Source: Cupriavidus yeoncheonensis
GTDB lineage: Bacteria > Pseudomonadota > Gammaproteobacteria > Burkholderiales > Burkholderiaceae
Assembly (NCBI RefSeq): GCF_905397275.1
Contig: NZ_CAJPUY010000003.1
Span: forward strand, 124,001-188,000
Direction: 5' to 3'
DNA: 64,000 nt
Position 1 is the first letter of the stretch; the number at the start of each line of letters is the position of its first letter. Under the pieces are notes generated by a model, which worked only from the letters and a program-made list of their open reading frames with translations, searched no databases and was not told the DNA's origin. Of this stretch, positions 10,187-19,054 are shown piece after piece. Made by a program: the position numbers and the translations under genes.

Positions 10187-11050
10187 TCAGCGCGCGGCGG
10201 GCGCAGAGGCGGCGGCCGGCATGGCCTTGCCCGCCACGGCTGCGCGGCACGGATCATCGCGTTCCACCGGCGCCATGGTCACGACGCGGTCGAAGCCCGC
10301 CGGGTTGCCCTGGCCGCGCTCCAGGTAGCCCACGCTGACGGCGTTGCCGTCGCCGGCACCGAGCCAGCGCGGCACCCCGACATCGTTGCGGACATGACCA
10401 TTGCCCGCGATCAGCACCGCGCCGCGCGTGGCGTACGGCCGCAGCGTGGCCGCCATCACGGCATCGCGCGCGGCCTGCGCGGCGAGCATGCCAGGCAGCA
10501 TGGCCTTGGGGAAATTGCCGCAGTGGCCTTCGTCCAGCACCGCGGTCTGCGCCGCCACCAGGTCCGGCGGCAGCGTGCCTGCCAGCCCCAGTTGCGCGCG
10601 CTCCCTCGGCGTGAACAGGCCGTCCAGGCCCCCGCGCACGATCTTCGCCGCGTCCGCGCGCGACAGGTTCGCGGCCAGCAGCGGCAGGTCGTACTGCAGC
10701 GCCAGCGCCACCACCGGCCGGTACAGCGCCCACTGCCAGCCGCCGCCGCCGGCCTGCCGGATCACGTACTCGGCATCGGCCGGGCGTTCGCGGCGCGCGC
10801 GATCGATATCGGCCTGGCGTTCGCGGTCGAACTGCTCCATGGCAATGGCCGGGCGCCAGCCCTGCTCGACGGCACGCGTCAGCGCGGCAAGCCGCTGCTG
10901 CTGCCCCGCGGCATTGTCATGGACCTCGCCGAGCAGCACGTAGGACTTGCCGGCGAACGCCGCGCTGACCGCGTCGGGATCCGGCGACGGGGGCGTGGCG
11001 GCACAGCCGGCGGCAAGCAGAGCGGCCACGGCAATTCGGGGCAAGGTCAT
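10187..11050 (-). CDS. ChaN-family lipoprotein
   Basis: Predicted lipoprotein of about 287 residues. The signal sequence MTLPRIAVAALLAAGCAA has a lipobox LAAGC, so the mature protein is anchored by lipid at its first cysteine. The conserved ChaN start SYVLLGEVHDN follows, and later GNGHVRNDVGVPRWL, as in iron/heme-regulated lipoproteins of this family. ATG 11050 is preferred to an upstream in-frame ATG because it puts the signal peptide at the start. It lies 70 bases downstream of the RND pump gene in place of an outer-membrane channel gene. The family is thought to bind heme or metal; the link to the pump is unexplained. Confidence 0.85.
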   Translation of the reverse strand: MTLPRIAVAALLAAGCAATPPSPDPDAVSAAFAGKSYVLLGEVHDNAAGQQQRLAALTRAVEQGWRPAIAMEQFDRERQADIDRARRERPADAEYVIRQAGGGGWQWALYRPVVALALQYDLPLLAANLSRADAAKIVRGGLDGLFTPRERAQLGLAGTLPPDLVAAQTAVLDEGHCGNFPKAMLPGMLAAQAARDAVMAATLRPYATRGAVLIAGNGHVRNDVGVPRWLGAGDGNAVSVGYLERGQGNPAGFDRVVTMAPVERDDPCRAAVAGKAMPAAASAPAAR

Positions 11051-11120
11051 GCAGTGATCTCCTGGGGCTTGAGCAAGCCGGGCCGCCTGCGTGCCGTGCC
11101 GGGAGGCACGGCACCGCAAC

Positions 11121-14100
11121 TCAATGCTCGTGCGCCACCTCGGCGTGCACCGTCTCGGGCAGGCGGTTGCCTTCCGAGTCGATCTGCAGCGGCCCGGTGC
11201 CCGAGAACCGGTCCAGCGCCAGGTAGATCACCGGCGTGATGAACAGCGTGATGACCTGCGAGAATAGCAGGCCGCCCACCACGGCCAGCCCGAGCGGCTG
11301 GCGCAGTTCGGCGCCCGCGCCGAGGCCCAGCGCCAGCGGCAGCGCGCCCATGACGGCGGCGAAGGTGGTCATCATGATCGGCCGGAAGCGCAGCAGGCAC
11401 GCCTGGCGGATGGCCCGCGCGGGCGCCATGCCCTGCTCGCGCTGCGCCGCGAGCGCGAAGTCGATCATCATGATGGCGTTCTTCTTGACGATGCCGATCA
11501 GCATCAGCACGCCGATGGTCGCGATCAGCGACAGCTCCACGTCGAACAGGAACAGCGTCAGCAGCGCGCCGATGGCTGCCGACGGCAGCCCGGCCAGGAT
11601 CGTCAGCGGGTGGATGTAGCTCTCGTACAGCACGCCCAGCAGCGTGTAGATGACCGCGATGGCCGCCACCAGCAGCACGATCTGCGTCGCCTGCGACGAC
11701 TGGAACACCGCCGCGTCGCCACCCCAGCTCGTGAAGATGGAGGTCGGCATGGCGATCTCCTGGCGGTAGCGGTCGATCTTGGCCGAGGCCTCGCCCAGCG
11801 CCGCGCCGGGCGCCAGGTTGAACGACACCGTCACCGAAGGCAGCTGGCCCTGGTGGTTGACGGCAATCGGCCCGACCCGGCGCTCGGTCGTGGCGAACGC
11901 GGAGATCGGCACCATCTGGCCGGTCTTGCTGCGCACGTAGAGCTTGGTGAACGCGCTCTCGTCCTGGCGGTCGACATCGGCGGCCTGCAGGATCACGTAG
12001 TAGTTGTCGATCGGCGTATAGATCGTCGACACCTGGCGCTCACCGAACGCCGAGTACAGCGCCGTGCGTACGTCCTGCATCTGCACGCCGAGCGCGTTGG
12101 CCTTGTCGCGGTCGATCGAAAGCTGCGCCTCCAGGCCCGACTGCTGCGAGTCGCTGGTGACGTCGCGGAAGATCGAGTCCGCGCGCATCTTCGCCATGAG
12201 CTTGTCGCTGAACTCCTGGAGCTGGCCCGCCTTCACGCTCTGCAGCGTGTACTGGTAGCGGCTCTTGCTCTGGCGCCCGCCCAGGCGCAGGTTCTGCACC
12301 GGCGAGAAGTACACCGCCAGGCCCGGGATGCCGGCCACGTCCTTGCGCAGCGACTCCACCACCTTCGGCATCTTGGGCCGTTCGTCCAGCGGCTTGAGCT
12401 CGATGAACATGCGGCCGGTGTTGATCGCCGGCGACGGGCCGCCGCCGATCGAGACCACGATGCTCTTCACGGCGGGGTTGGCGCGCATGCGCTCGGCGGC
12501 ATCGCGCAGCCGGTCGGCCATGGCGTCGAACGAGATGTCCTGCGGGCCTTCGGCGTTGACCTGGATCTGGCCGATGTCCTCCTCGGGGAAGAAGCCCTTG
12601 GGAATCTTGACGAACAGCACGGCGGTCAGCACGAAGGTCAGGCCGGCGGCGGCCAGCACCACGCGCCGGTGCGCCAGGCACCAGTCGAGGCCGTGCGCGT
12701 ACTCGTGCAGCGTCCACTCGAACAGATTCTCGAACCACTGCGTCGAGCGCATGCCCAGCGTCTGCTTCTGCACCACCGCCGGCGCATGGTCGCCGCGGCC
12801 GGCGTGGTCGCCATAGGCGTGCTGCGATTCATCCACCGGCACGTTCTCCGCCGACAGGAAGCGCGCGCACAGCATCGGGATCAGCGTGAGCGACACCAGC
12901 GCCGACACCAGGATCGACAGCGACACCACCGCGGCGAACTCATGGAACAGCAGCCCGATCACGCCCGGCATGAAGAAGATCGGGATAAACACCGCCACCA
13001 GCGAGATCGAGATCGACAGGATGGTGAAGCCCATTTCGCGCGAGCCCACCAGCGCGGCCCTGAGCGGCGGCACGCCTTCCTCGATATGGCGCACGATGTT
13101 CTCGAGCATCACGATGGCGTCGTCCACCACCAGGCCCACGGCCAGCGTGATGGCCAGCAGCGACACGTTGTCCAGGCTGTAGCCGAAGGCCTTCATCAGC
13201 GCGACCGTGCCGATCAGCGAGATCGGCAGCGAGACGGTCGGGATCAGCGTGGCGGCGGCGCGGCGCAGGAACAGGAAGATCACCATCACCACCAGCGCGA
13301 CCGTCAGCGCCAGCGTGAACTGCACGTCGTGGATCGACTCGCGGATCGAGTTGGAGCGGTCGTTGACCACCGACACGTTGACCGAGCCCGGCATCTGGGC
13401 CAGCAGGCGGGGCAGGGCGCCCTTGATCGCGTCGACCACGGCCACGGTGTTGGCGTCGGGCTGGCGCAGCACGGCCAGCACGATGGAGCGTTCGTTGTTG
13501 AGCCAGCTGCCGGTCTTGATGGTCTCGACGCTGTCCTCGACCTCGGCCACGTCGGTCAGGCGCACCAGCGCGCCGTTGGGCTGGCTGGCGACGATGATGT
13601 TGCGGAAGGCATCGGCGTTGGCGAGCTGGCGGTTGGCCTGGATCGTCAGCGTCTGGCGCGCGCTGTCGAGCGTGCCGACCGGCGTGTTGGCGTTGGCGCG
13701 GTTCAGCGCCGAGGCCAGTTCGTCGAGCGTCAGGCCGCGTGCGGCCAGCGCGTCCGGATGGGCGCGCACGCGCACGGCAAAGCGCTTCTGGCCGAACACC
13801 TGCACCTGCGCCACGCCGGGCAGCGTGGCCAGCGTCGGCGAGATCAGGTTGTCGCCAAAGGCGTTGAGCTCGGCCAGGCTCATTGCCGGCGAGTTGATCG
13901 CCAGCAGCAGCACCGGCGCATCGGCAGGATTGACCTTGCGGTACGACGGCGGCACCGTCATCTCGATCGGCAGCGAACGCTGCGCGCGGAACAGCGCCGC
14001 CTGCACGTCCACGGCCGCGGCATCGATATCACGGTCGCTGTTGAATTCGATCGTGATGCTCGAATTGCCGAGCGTGTTCGATGAACTGATCACCGTCACG

Positions 14101-14327
14101 CCCGGAATCGTCGCGAACTGCTTTTCCAGCTGCGTGGCCACCGAGGCGGCCATGGTTTCAGGGCTTGCCCCCGGCAGCGTCGCCGTGACCTGGATCACCG
14201 GCGAGTTGAAGCTGGGCAGCGCGGCGATCGGGATGGTCGGGTACAGCACGATGCCGGTGACGATGACCGCGATGCACAGCAGCACCGTCATCACCGGACG
14301 GCGGATACAAAGCTCGGACAGCGTCAT
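11121..14327 (-). CDS. RND-family multidrug efflux permease (AcrB/MdtB-C type)
   Basis: Inner-membrane proton-driven pump subunit of 1068 residues, normal for the HAE-1 group. It begins MTLSELCIRRPVMTVLLCIAVIVTG and has the proton-relay aspartate pair in GLVVDDAIVMLENIVRHIEEG, the helix motif FIPIFFMPGVIG, and a C-terminal transmembrane block with LMLIGIVKKNAIMMIDFAL and RFRPIMMTTFAAVMGALPLAL. Two large periplasmic loops carry the porter domains. It follows the adaptor gene with only three bases between stop and start, so the two are translated together. Substrates are unknown. No TolC-like gene is in the window, so the outer-membrane partner must be encoded elsewhere. Confidence 0.95.
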   Translation of the reverse strand: MTLSELCIRRPVMTVLLCIAVIVTGIVLYPTIPIAALPSFNSPVIQVTATLPGASPETMAASVATQLEKQFATIPGVTVISSSNTLGNSSITIEFNSDRDIDAAAVDVQAALFRAQRSLPIEMTVPPSYRKVNPADAPVLLLAINSPAMSLAELNAFGDNLISPTLATLPGVAQVQVFGQKRFAVRVRAHPDALAARGLTLDELASALNRANANTPVGTLDSARQTLTIQANRQLANADAFRNIIVASQPNGALVRLTDVAEVEDSVETIKTGSWLNNERSIVLAVLRQPDANTVAVVDAIKGALPRLLAQMPGSVNVSVVNDRSNSIRESIHDVQFTLALTVALVVMVIFLFLRRAAATLIPTVSLPISLIGTVALMKAFGYSLDNVSLLAITLAVGLVVDDAIVMLENIVRHIEEGVPPLRAALVGSREMGFTILSISISLVAVFIPIFFMPGVIGLLFHEFAAVVSLSILVSALVSLTLIPMLCARFLSAENVPVDESQHAYGDHAGRGDHAPAVVQKQTLGMRSTQWFENLFEWTLHEYAHGLDWCLAHRRVVLAAAGLTFVLTAVLFVKIPKGFFPEEDIGQIQVNAEGPQDISFDAMADRLRDAAERMRANPAVKSIVVSIGGGPSPAINTGRMFIELKPLDERPKMPKVVESLRKDVAGIPGLAVYFSPVQNLRLGGRQSKSRYQYTLQSVKAGQLQEFSDKLMAKMRADSIFRDVTSDSQQSGLEAQLSIDRDKANALGVQMQDVRTALYSAFGERQVSTIYTPIDNYYVILQAADVDRQDESAFTKLYVRSKTGQMVPISAFATTERRVGPIAVNHQGQLPSVTVSFNLAPGAALGEASAKIDRYRQEIAMPTSIFTSWGGDAAVFQSSQATQIVLLVAAIAVIYTLLGVLYESYIHPLTILAGLPSAAIGALLTLFLFDVELSLIATIGVLMLIGIVKKNAIMMIDFALAAQREQGMAPARAIRQACLLRFRPIMMTTFAAVMGALPLALGLGAGAELRQPLGLAVVGGLLFSQVITLFITPVIYLALDRFSGTGPLQIDSEGNRLPETVHAEVAHEH

Positions 14328-14330
14328 GGC

Positions 14331-15581
14331 TCAGTGCCCCTGGGCGGCAGCGGGCGCGCTCGCCGGCGTACCGGCGGCAGCGGCGGCGGCGGATGCCGGT
14401 GCGACTTCACGCACCAGGGTGCCCGGGCGCAGGTTCTGCGTGCCTTCCACGACCACGCGCGTGCCGGGCGGCACGCCTTCGATCACGGCCGACGTGGCGG
14501 TGGTGGTCACCATCTTCACGGGCACGCGGGCGACCTTGCTGTCCGGCTGCACGGTGTAGACGAAGCGCCCTTCCGGCCCCGTCACCACCGCTTGCGGCGG
14601 CACCGACAGCGCATCCTTGAGCGTCTGCACCACCGCCCCGACGCTGGCGTAGGTGCCGGGCCACAGGCGCTGCTCGTCATTGTCGAACTGCGCCTTGACG
14701 CGGATGGTGCCGTACTGGGGATCGACCGTGTTGTCGATGAAGGTGATCCTGCCCGTGACCGGCGTCTTGCTGCCGTCGTTGGGCTGGGCCGTGACCTGCA
14801 CCGGGCCCGAACGCAGCGCCTCGCGCAGCGCGGCGAGCTGGCGCTCGGGCAGGCTGAAGGTCACCGCGATCGGCTGGACCTGGGCGATGGTGACCATCGG
14901 CCCGGTGCTGTTGGGCAGCACCATCGAACCCGGGAAGACATTGATCACGCCGGTGCGCCCGCCGATGCTGGCGCGGATCACGCCGTAGCTGACCGCGACA
15001 CGGCTGGCCTCGATCGCGGCCTGGTCGGCGCGGATGGTGGCCTCGAAGCCGTCCACCTTGGCCTGGGCCGTGTCGACCGCGCTCTTGGAAATGAAGTTGC
15101 GCTCCAGCAGTTCCTTGCTGCGCGCCAGGTTGCGGCGCGCGTCGGACAGGTCGGCCTGGTCGCGCAGCAACTGCGCCTGCGCCTTGGCGAGGTTCGCCTC
15201 GTCCATGCGCGTGTCGAGCGAGAACAGCAGGTCGCCGGGCTTGACGGTCTGGCCTTCCTTGATATGAACGACGCGCACGGTGCTCGAGACCTGCGGGCGG
15301 ACTTCGACTGTGGATAACGCCGTCACATTGCCGTTGGCCGTGAACTGCAGCGGCACGTCGCCTTGCTGCACCAGCGCCGTAGCGACCGCCACCGGCGCAG
15401 GCCCCTTGGCGACAGGCTTGGGCGCCAGCCAGGTATGCCACGCCAGCCATCCCCCTCCGGCGAGCACCGCCACCGTGATCACCACGACCCATGGCGATAC
15501 GCGGCCACGGCCGGTTCCGGCGGACGCACTCCAGTTGCTGTCGACAAACCCCTTGGGCTCGTCGATCCTGTCTGTCTTCAT
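14331..15581 (-). CDS. RND periplasmic adaptor (membrane-fusion) protein
   Basis: Adaptor of 416 residues linking the RND pump to an outer-membrane channel. One N-terminal membrane anchor (VVVITVAVLAGGGWLAWHTWLA) is followed by the split lipoyl/biotinyl domain (EVRPQVSSTVRVVHIKEGQTVKPGDLLFSLD), a coiled-coil hairpin (about residues 135–190) and beta-barrel segments ending near GPEGRFVYTVQPDSKVARVPV. The C-terminus is an Ala/Pro-rich tail. It is the first gene of the adaptor–pump–ChaN unit. A perfect DnaA-box 9-mer falls inside its coding sequence at 15309–15317, probably by chance. Confidence 0.93.
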   Translation of the reverse strand: MKTDRIDEPKGFVDSNWSASAGTGRGRVSPWVVVITVAVLAGGGWLAWHTWLAPKPVAKGPAPVAVATALVQQGDVPLQFTANGNVTALSTVEVRPQVSSTVRVVHIKEGQTVKPGDLLFSLDTRMDEANLAKAQAQLLRDQADLSDARRNLARSKELLERNFISKSAVDTAQAKVDGFEATIRADQAAIEASRVAVSYGVIRASIGGRTGVINVFPGSMVLPNSTGPMVTIAQVQPIAVTFSLPERQLAALREALRSGPVQVTAQPNDGSKTPVTGRITFIDNTVDPQYGTIRVKAQFDNDEQRLWPGTYASVGAVVQTLKDALSVPPQAVVTGPEGRFVYTVQPDSKVARVPVKMVTTTATSAVIEGVPPGTRVVVEGTQNLRPGTLVREVAPASAAAAAAGTPASAPAAAQGH

Positions 15582-15751
15582 CTTGTGTGGACCCTCTAGG
15601 CTGCAGCGCGCCCTCCCCGGTGACGTCCCGCTTCTGTTCCTGCCGTGGCCGCCCGGTACGGGCAGCCCGGCGGCCGGGCGGGTACGTGTCGCGCAAAACC
15701 TCTACTAGTACAGCGGTTCGCCCGCCAGAGCCAGCGCGGAGTATTACAACG

Positions 15752-15770
15752 CGTTACGGCAGCAGTAACG
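15752..15770. promoter_or_regulatory. Inverted repeat CGTTAC-N7-GTAACG upstream of the RND operon
   Basis: Perfect 6-bp half-sites at 15752–15757 and 15765–15770 in the 272-base gap between the adaptor gene and the MOSC gene. The spacing suits a dimeric repressor or activator. The rest of the gap shows no clear hairpin terminator. Regulation of the pump is inference. Confidence 0.35.
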
Positions 15771-15853
15771 GCGTGCTCCGGGCATGGCTTGACGGGCAAC
15801 GAGGGTAGCGTGGCGGATGCGGGGCGATTGCTTGTATCGATAGACAAACATTA

Positions 15854-16492
15854 TCAGAAAAGATGCCGCCGGCCATCGCGATGCCAGCGATTGATAGTGT
15901 CGATCGATAACTCCCGTGGCCCATGCTGCACGCGAATGGCGTCTCCGGCACGGATTTCGCCGGTCTGCACCACGCTCAGGTAAACGCCGGAATAGCCGCT
16001 CTCGACCATATCGCGCACGGCGTGGCGATAGCCCAGCACGGCGTTGAACTTGCACGAGGGCTGCCGCGGCGACGCCACGCGCAGCACCGCAGTGCCGATG
16101 CGCAGCACGTCGCCGACCCACAGCTCGGTCTCGTCCAGGCCTTCGATGGTCAGGTTCTCCCCCATGGCGCCGAACGCGAGGCCGCGGTGCGCCTCGGGCT
16201 GCGCGGCGGCGCGGCGGCGCGCGTTCCACCAGTCGTAGTGCTCGGACGGATAGGCGTACACGGCCTTGTCCAGGCCGCCGTGCACCGTCCGGTCCGCCTG
16301 CTCGTCGCCGGCCACGCCCAGCGGGCGCACCTGCACGCGCAGCGGGTGGACCAGTGTGCTGACCGGGTGCTTGCGGATGCCGGACATCACCACCGCCTCG
16401 GTGCCGGCACGGGCCACCACCAGCGGAATGGCCTTGCCGATGCTGATTGCCAGCACGCGTGCGCCGGTCAGGACTCCATTCGGTTCGCTCAC
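15854..16492 (-). CDS. MOSC-domain protein (YiiM-like)
   Basis: Protein of 212 residues with the MOSC fold. Recognisable blocks are GDEQADRTVHGGLDKAVYAYPSEHYDWW, FGAMGENLTIEGLDE and SVVQTGEIRAGDAIRV, as in the E. coli YiiM group. These cytosolic proteins handle sulfur or molybdenum-cofactor chemistry, YiiM-type ones reducing N-hydroxylated compounds; the substrate is not readable from sequence. The family's conserved cysteine is present in RQPSCKFNAVLGYR. Start ATG 16492 gives standard length. A 12-bp-phased TGTGGA array lies directly upstream (16513–16588). Confidence 0.87.
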   Translation of the reverse strand: MSEPNGVLTGARVLAISIGKAIPLVVARAGTEAVVMSGIRKHPVSTLVHPLRVQVRPLGVAGDEQADRTVHGGLDKAVYAYPSEHYDWWNARRRAAAQPEAHRGLAFGAMGENLTIEGLDETELWVGDVLRIGTAVLRVASPRQPSCKFNAVLGYRHAVRDMVESGYSGVYLSVVQTGEIRAGDAIRVQHGPRELSIDTINRWHRDGRRHLF

Positions 16493-16512
16493 GATGCCCC
16501 CGCTGCGGGAGT

Positions 16513-16588
16513 TGTGGATAACTCCGTGGATAACGCAGGGAACAGGTGGTGGACAGTGCGCTGGACAACACTGTGGAAAAGCTGTGGA
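16513..16588. repeat. 12-bp phased TGTGGA/GGA array upstream of the MOSC gene
   Basis: Seven GGA words begin at 16516, 16528, 16539, 16551, 16563, 16575 and 16586, i.e. at steps of 12, 11, 12, 12, 12 and 11 bases. The first copies read TGTGGATAA (a perfect DnaA box) and CGTGGATAA; the last two read TGTGGAAAA and TGTGGAGCG. It lies between the MOSC start and the MFS stop, so it is non-coding. A second array with exactly 12-bp steps is at 57347–57400. Confidence 0.6.
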
Positions 16589-16631
16589 GCGAGACCCGCC
16601 CTAGGCGGCTCCGGGCATGGCCGGGGGACTC

Positions 16632-17804
16632 TCAGGCTTGTTGCGCGGCCTGCCGCAGCGGCCACCGGCAACCGAGCGCGCGGGCCCGTTGCGAGATCAC
16701 CAGCGCCGCCAGCATCAGCGCCGCGGCGCCCCAGTGCAGCGAGCCGGTGCCGGCCACCGTATAAAGGGCCGCGCCGGCCATGGCGCCGAACGCCTGGCCG
16801 AGGTAGATCGACGACGAATTGAGCGAGATCGACACCGAGGCGCGGTCCGGCGCAATCATCACCAGCCGCGCCTGCTGCGCGCTGTTGGTGGCGAAGCCGC
16901 CCACGCCCCACAGCATGAACAGCAGCACCAGCGGCACGGTGCCCAGCCCGGCCAGCGGCCACAGAACCATCGCCGTGATCGACGACAGCAGCGCGAACTG
17001 GACGATCCGGCTGGGCGTGACCCGGTCCATGCGCGAGGCGGCCATGGCATTGCCAAGCACGCCGCAGGCGCCATAGGCCAGGAACATCAGGCTCAGTGCG
17101 GCGCCCGTGATGCCGTGAACGTCGCGCATCAGGGGCGCAATGTAGGTGAACATCGTGAACATGCCGGCCGACTGGATCATGGTGGCGGCCACCACGAGCA
17201 TGATCGGCCGGTGGCGCAGCACCGCGTCCCAGGCCTCGCGGCCCACGGCCGGCACGTAGAGCCCGCGCGGCAACGCGCGCCAGACCGCGGCCGATACCAG
17301 CAGCGCCAGCACGCCCACGACCGCCATGCTGACGCGCCAGCCGAGCGTGCTTGCAATCCAGGTGCCCAGCGGCACGCCGACCACGCTGGCGATGCTCCAG
17401 CCCAGGAACACGAAGCTGATGGCCCGGCCGCGCGTCTGCGCGTTGACCAGCAGCGGCAGGGTGGCGGCGGTCTGCGGGGTGTAGATGGCGGCACCGATCG
17501 CGGTCAGGAAGCGGATCGCCATCAGCGTGGCGAAGCTCGGCGCCAGCGCCGCCGCCAGGTGCATCAGCGCGTAGATCAGCAGCGAGCCGGACAGCAGCAG
17601 GCGGCGGTCGATGCGCGAACCCAGGGTGGCGAAGACCGGCGCTCCCACGCAGGTGGCCAGGGCGAACACCGAGATCAGCTGGCCGGCACTGGCGACACCC
17701 AGGCCGAAATCACTGGCAATGTCGTTCAGCATGCCGGTCACGATCATCGCGCCGGTGCCAATGATGAAATTGCCGACGCAGAGCGTCACGAGCCTGGGGT
17801 CCAT
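16632..17804 (-). CDS. Major facilitator superfamily exporter (AraJ/YdhP-like)
   Basis: Twelve-helix membrane protein of 390 residues. The family's loop motif between helices 2 and 3 appears as FATLGSRIDRRLLLSGSLL, and the drug-exporter segment as RFLTAIGAAIYTPQTAATLPLLV. The second half repeats the pattern (GACGVLGNAMAASRMDRVTPSRIVQ). The start ATG 17804 puts the first helix immediately at the N-terminus. This subgroup exports sugars or drugs; the substrate is unknown. It stands alone on the minus strand between the MOSC gene and a dehydrogenase gene. Confidence 0.9.
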   Translation of the reverse strand: MDPRLVTLCVGNFIIGTGAMIVTGMLNDIASDFGLGVASAGQLISVFALATCVGAPVFATLGSRIDRRLLLSGSLLIYALMHLAAALAPSFATLMAIRFLTAIGAAIYTPQTAATLPLLVNAQTRGRAISFVFLGWSIASVVGVPLGTWIASTLGWRVSMAVVGVLALLVSAAVWRALPRGLYVPAVGREAWDAVLRHRPIMLVVAATMIQSAGMFTMFTYIAPLMRDVHGITGAALSLMFLAYGACGVLGNAMAASRMDRVTPSRIVQFALLSSITAMVLWPLAGLGTVPLVLLFMLWGVGGFATNSAQQARLVMIAPDRASVSISLNSSSIYLGQAFGAMAGAALYTVAGTGSLHWGAAALMLAALVISQRARALGCRWPLRQAAQQA

Positions 17805-17976
17805 GCCGGCCTTGGTGGAAGGGTGGCGCGCTGGCGCCTTGTTGTTGTCGGGCGTGCCGCCGGACGTTGCGGCCGGCGGTCAGGGAAGTCCCGAGTGTAG
17901 CGGCTTCGCGAAATTCGCGTCTGCGGGGGCCGAAGTGGCGGGGCGCCGGCTTTTGCCGGGCCGATTCGAAGCAGAC

Positions 17977-18004
17977 TGCCCTCTCCCGCAAGCGGGAGCG
18001 GGCA
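17977..18004. repeat. Intergenic hairpin of the CTCTCCCGC–GCGGGAG type
   Basis: CTGCCCTCTCCCGC faces GCGGGAGCGGGCAG with only AA between, an imperfect stem with one mismatch. It lies 25 bases beyond the dehydrogenase stop. A related hairpin, CCCTCTCCC–GGGAGAGGG, follows pckG at 21433–21456. Such elements are dispersed in genomes of this group and may act as weak terminators. Confidence 0.5.
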
Positions 18005-18028
18005 GCAGACCGTGGGGGCCTGGATGGC

Positions 18029-19054
18029 TCAGCGCGACAGCACCGGCGTCAGCGCCTTCGGATTGACAATGCTGTCGTGCTGGCCCGCCAGCACATCCAG
18101 GATGTTCTGGAAGGCAATGCGGAAGTACGACTCATAGCTGTCGCGCTCCACGTAGCCCAGGTGCGGCGTGCAGATGCAGTTCTCCATGCGCAGCAGCGCG
18201 TGGCCCTGCAGGATGGGCTCGGACTCGAACACATCCACGGCCGCCATGCCCGGACGGCCGCGGTTCAGCGCCGCGACCAGCGCGTTCTCTTCCAGCAGTT
18301 CGGCGCGGCTGGTGTTGACGAACAGCGCCGTCGGCTTCATGCGAGTCAGGTCGGTCAGCTTGACGATGCCGCGGGTGTCGTCGTTCAGGCGCAGATGGAG
18401 CGAGAGCACATCGCTGTCGGCAAAGAACTGGTCCTTGGACTCCGCCACCGCCAGGCCGTCGGCGCGCGCGGCTTCCTGCGACGCCTCGCGCCCCCACACC
18501 AGCACGTTCATGCCGAAGGCGCGGCCGTAGCCGGCCAGCAGCCGGCCGATCTTGCCGTAGCCCCAGATGCCCAGGGTCTGGCCGCGCAGCACCTGGCCCA
18601 GGCCGAAGTTGGGCGGCATGGTGGTCGACTTCAGGCCCGACTGCTGCCAGGCACCATGCTTGAGGCTGGCCACATATTGCGGAATGCGGCGCTGGGCGGC
18701 CATGATCAGCGCCCAGGTCAGCTCGGCCGGCGCCACCGGCGAGCCCGCGCCTTCGAGCACCGCCACACCGCGGTCCGTGCACGCGTCGACATCGATATGC
18801 GTGTTCGGCGCAGCGCCAACGCGGCCGGTCTGGCTGATGATCTTCAGCTTGGGCAGCTTCTCCAGCAACTGGCGCGTGATGCGCGTGCGTTCGCGGATCA
18901 GCACGACCGCTTCTACGTCCGACAGGCGCGCAGCCAGCTGGCCCACGCCCTTGACGGTGTTGTTGAATACCTTGACGTCGTGCCCTTCCAGCAGGCTGAA
19001 GCAGGGCAGCTTGCGCACCGCGTCCTGGTAATCGTCGAGTACAGCAATCTTCAT
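18029..19054 (-). CDS. D-2-hydroxyacid dehydrogenase family protein
   Basis: NAD(P)-dependent dehydrogenase of about 341 residues. The nucleotide-binding motif is GQTLGIWGYGKIGRLLAGYG. The catalytic set is visible: arginine in VNTSRAELLEE, glutamate in VDVFESEPI and histidine in CTPHLGYVERDSYE. ATG 19054 begins MKIAVLDDYQDAV, a typical family start; the frame runs open for another 140 codons upstream but without conserved sequence. The family reduces 2-keto acids to D-2-hydroxy acids, or the reverse; the particular substrate is not evident. The gene is divergent from pckG across a 499-base gap. Confidence 0.9.
   Translation of the reverse strand: MKIAVLDDYQDAVRKLPCFSLLEGHDVKVFNNTVKGVGQLAARLSDVEAVVLIRERTRITRQLLEKLPKLKIISQTGRVGAAPNTHIDVDACTDRGVAVLEGAGSPVAPAELTWALIMAAQRRIPQYVASLKHGAWQQSGLKSTTMPPNFGLGQVLRGQTLGIWGYGKIGRLLAGYGRAFGMNVLVWGREASQEAARADGLAVAESKDQFFADSDVLSLHLRLNDDTRGIVKLTDLTRMKPTALFVNTSRAELLEENALVAALNRGRPGMAAVDVFESEPILQGHALLRMENCICTPHLGYVERDSYESYFRIAFQNILDVLAGQHDSIVNPKALTPVLSR

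Noticed and set aside
11610-14084. Long open frame on the plus strand across the RND pump gene
   Set aside because: It is antisense to a clearly conserved AcrB-type protein and its sequence is His/Arg-rich low complexity, as expected for a shadow in GC-rich DNA.
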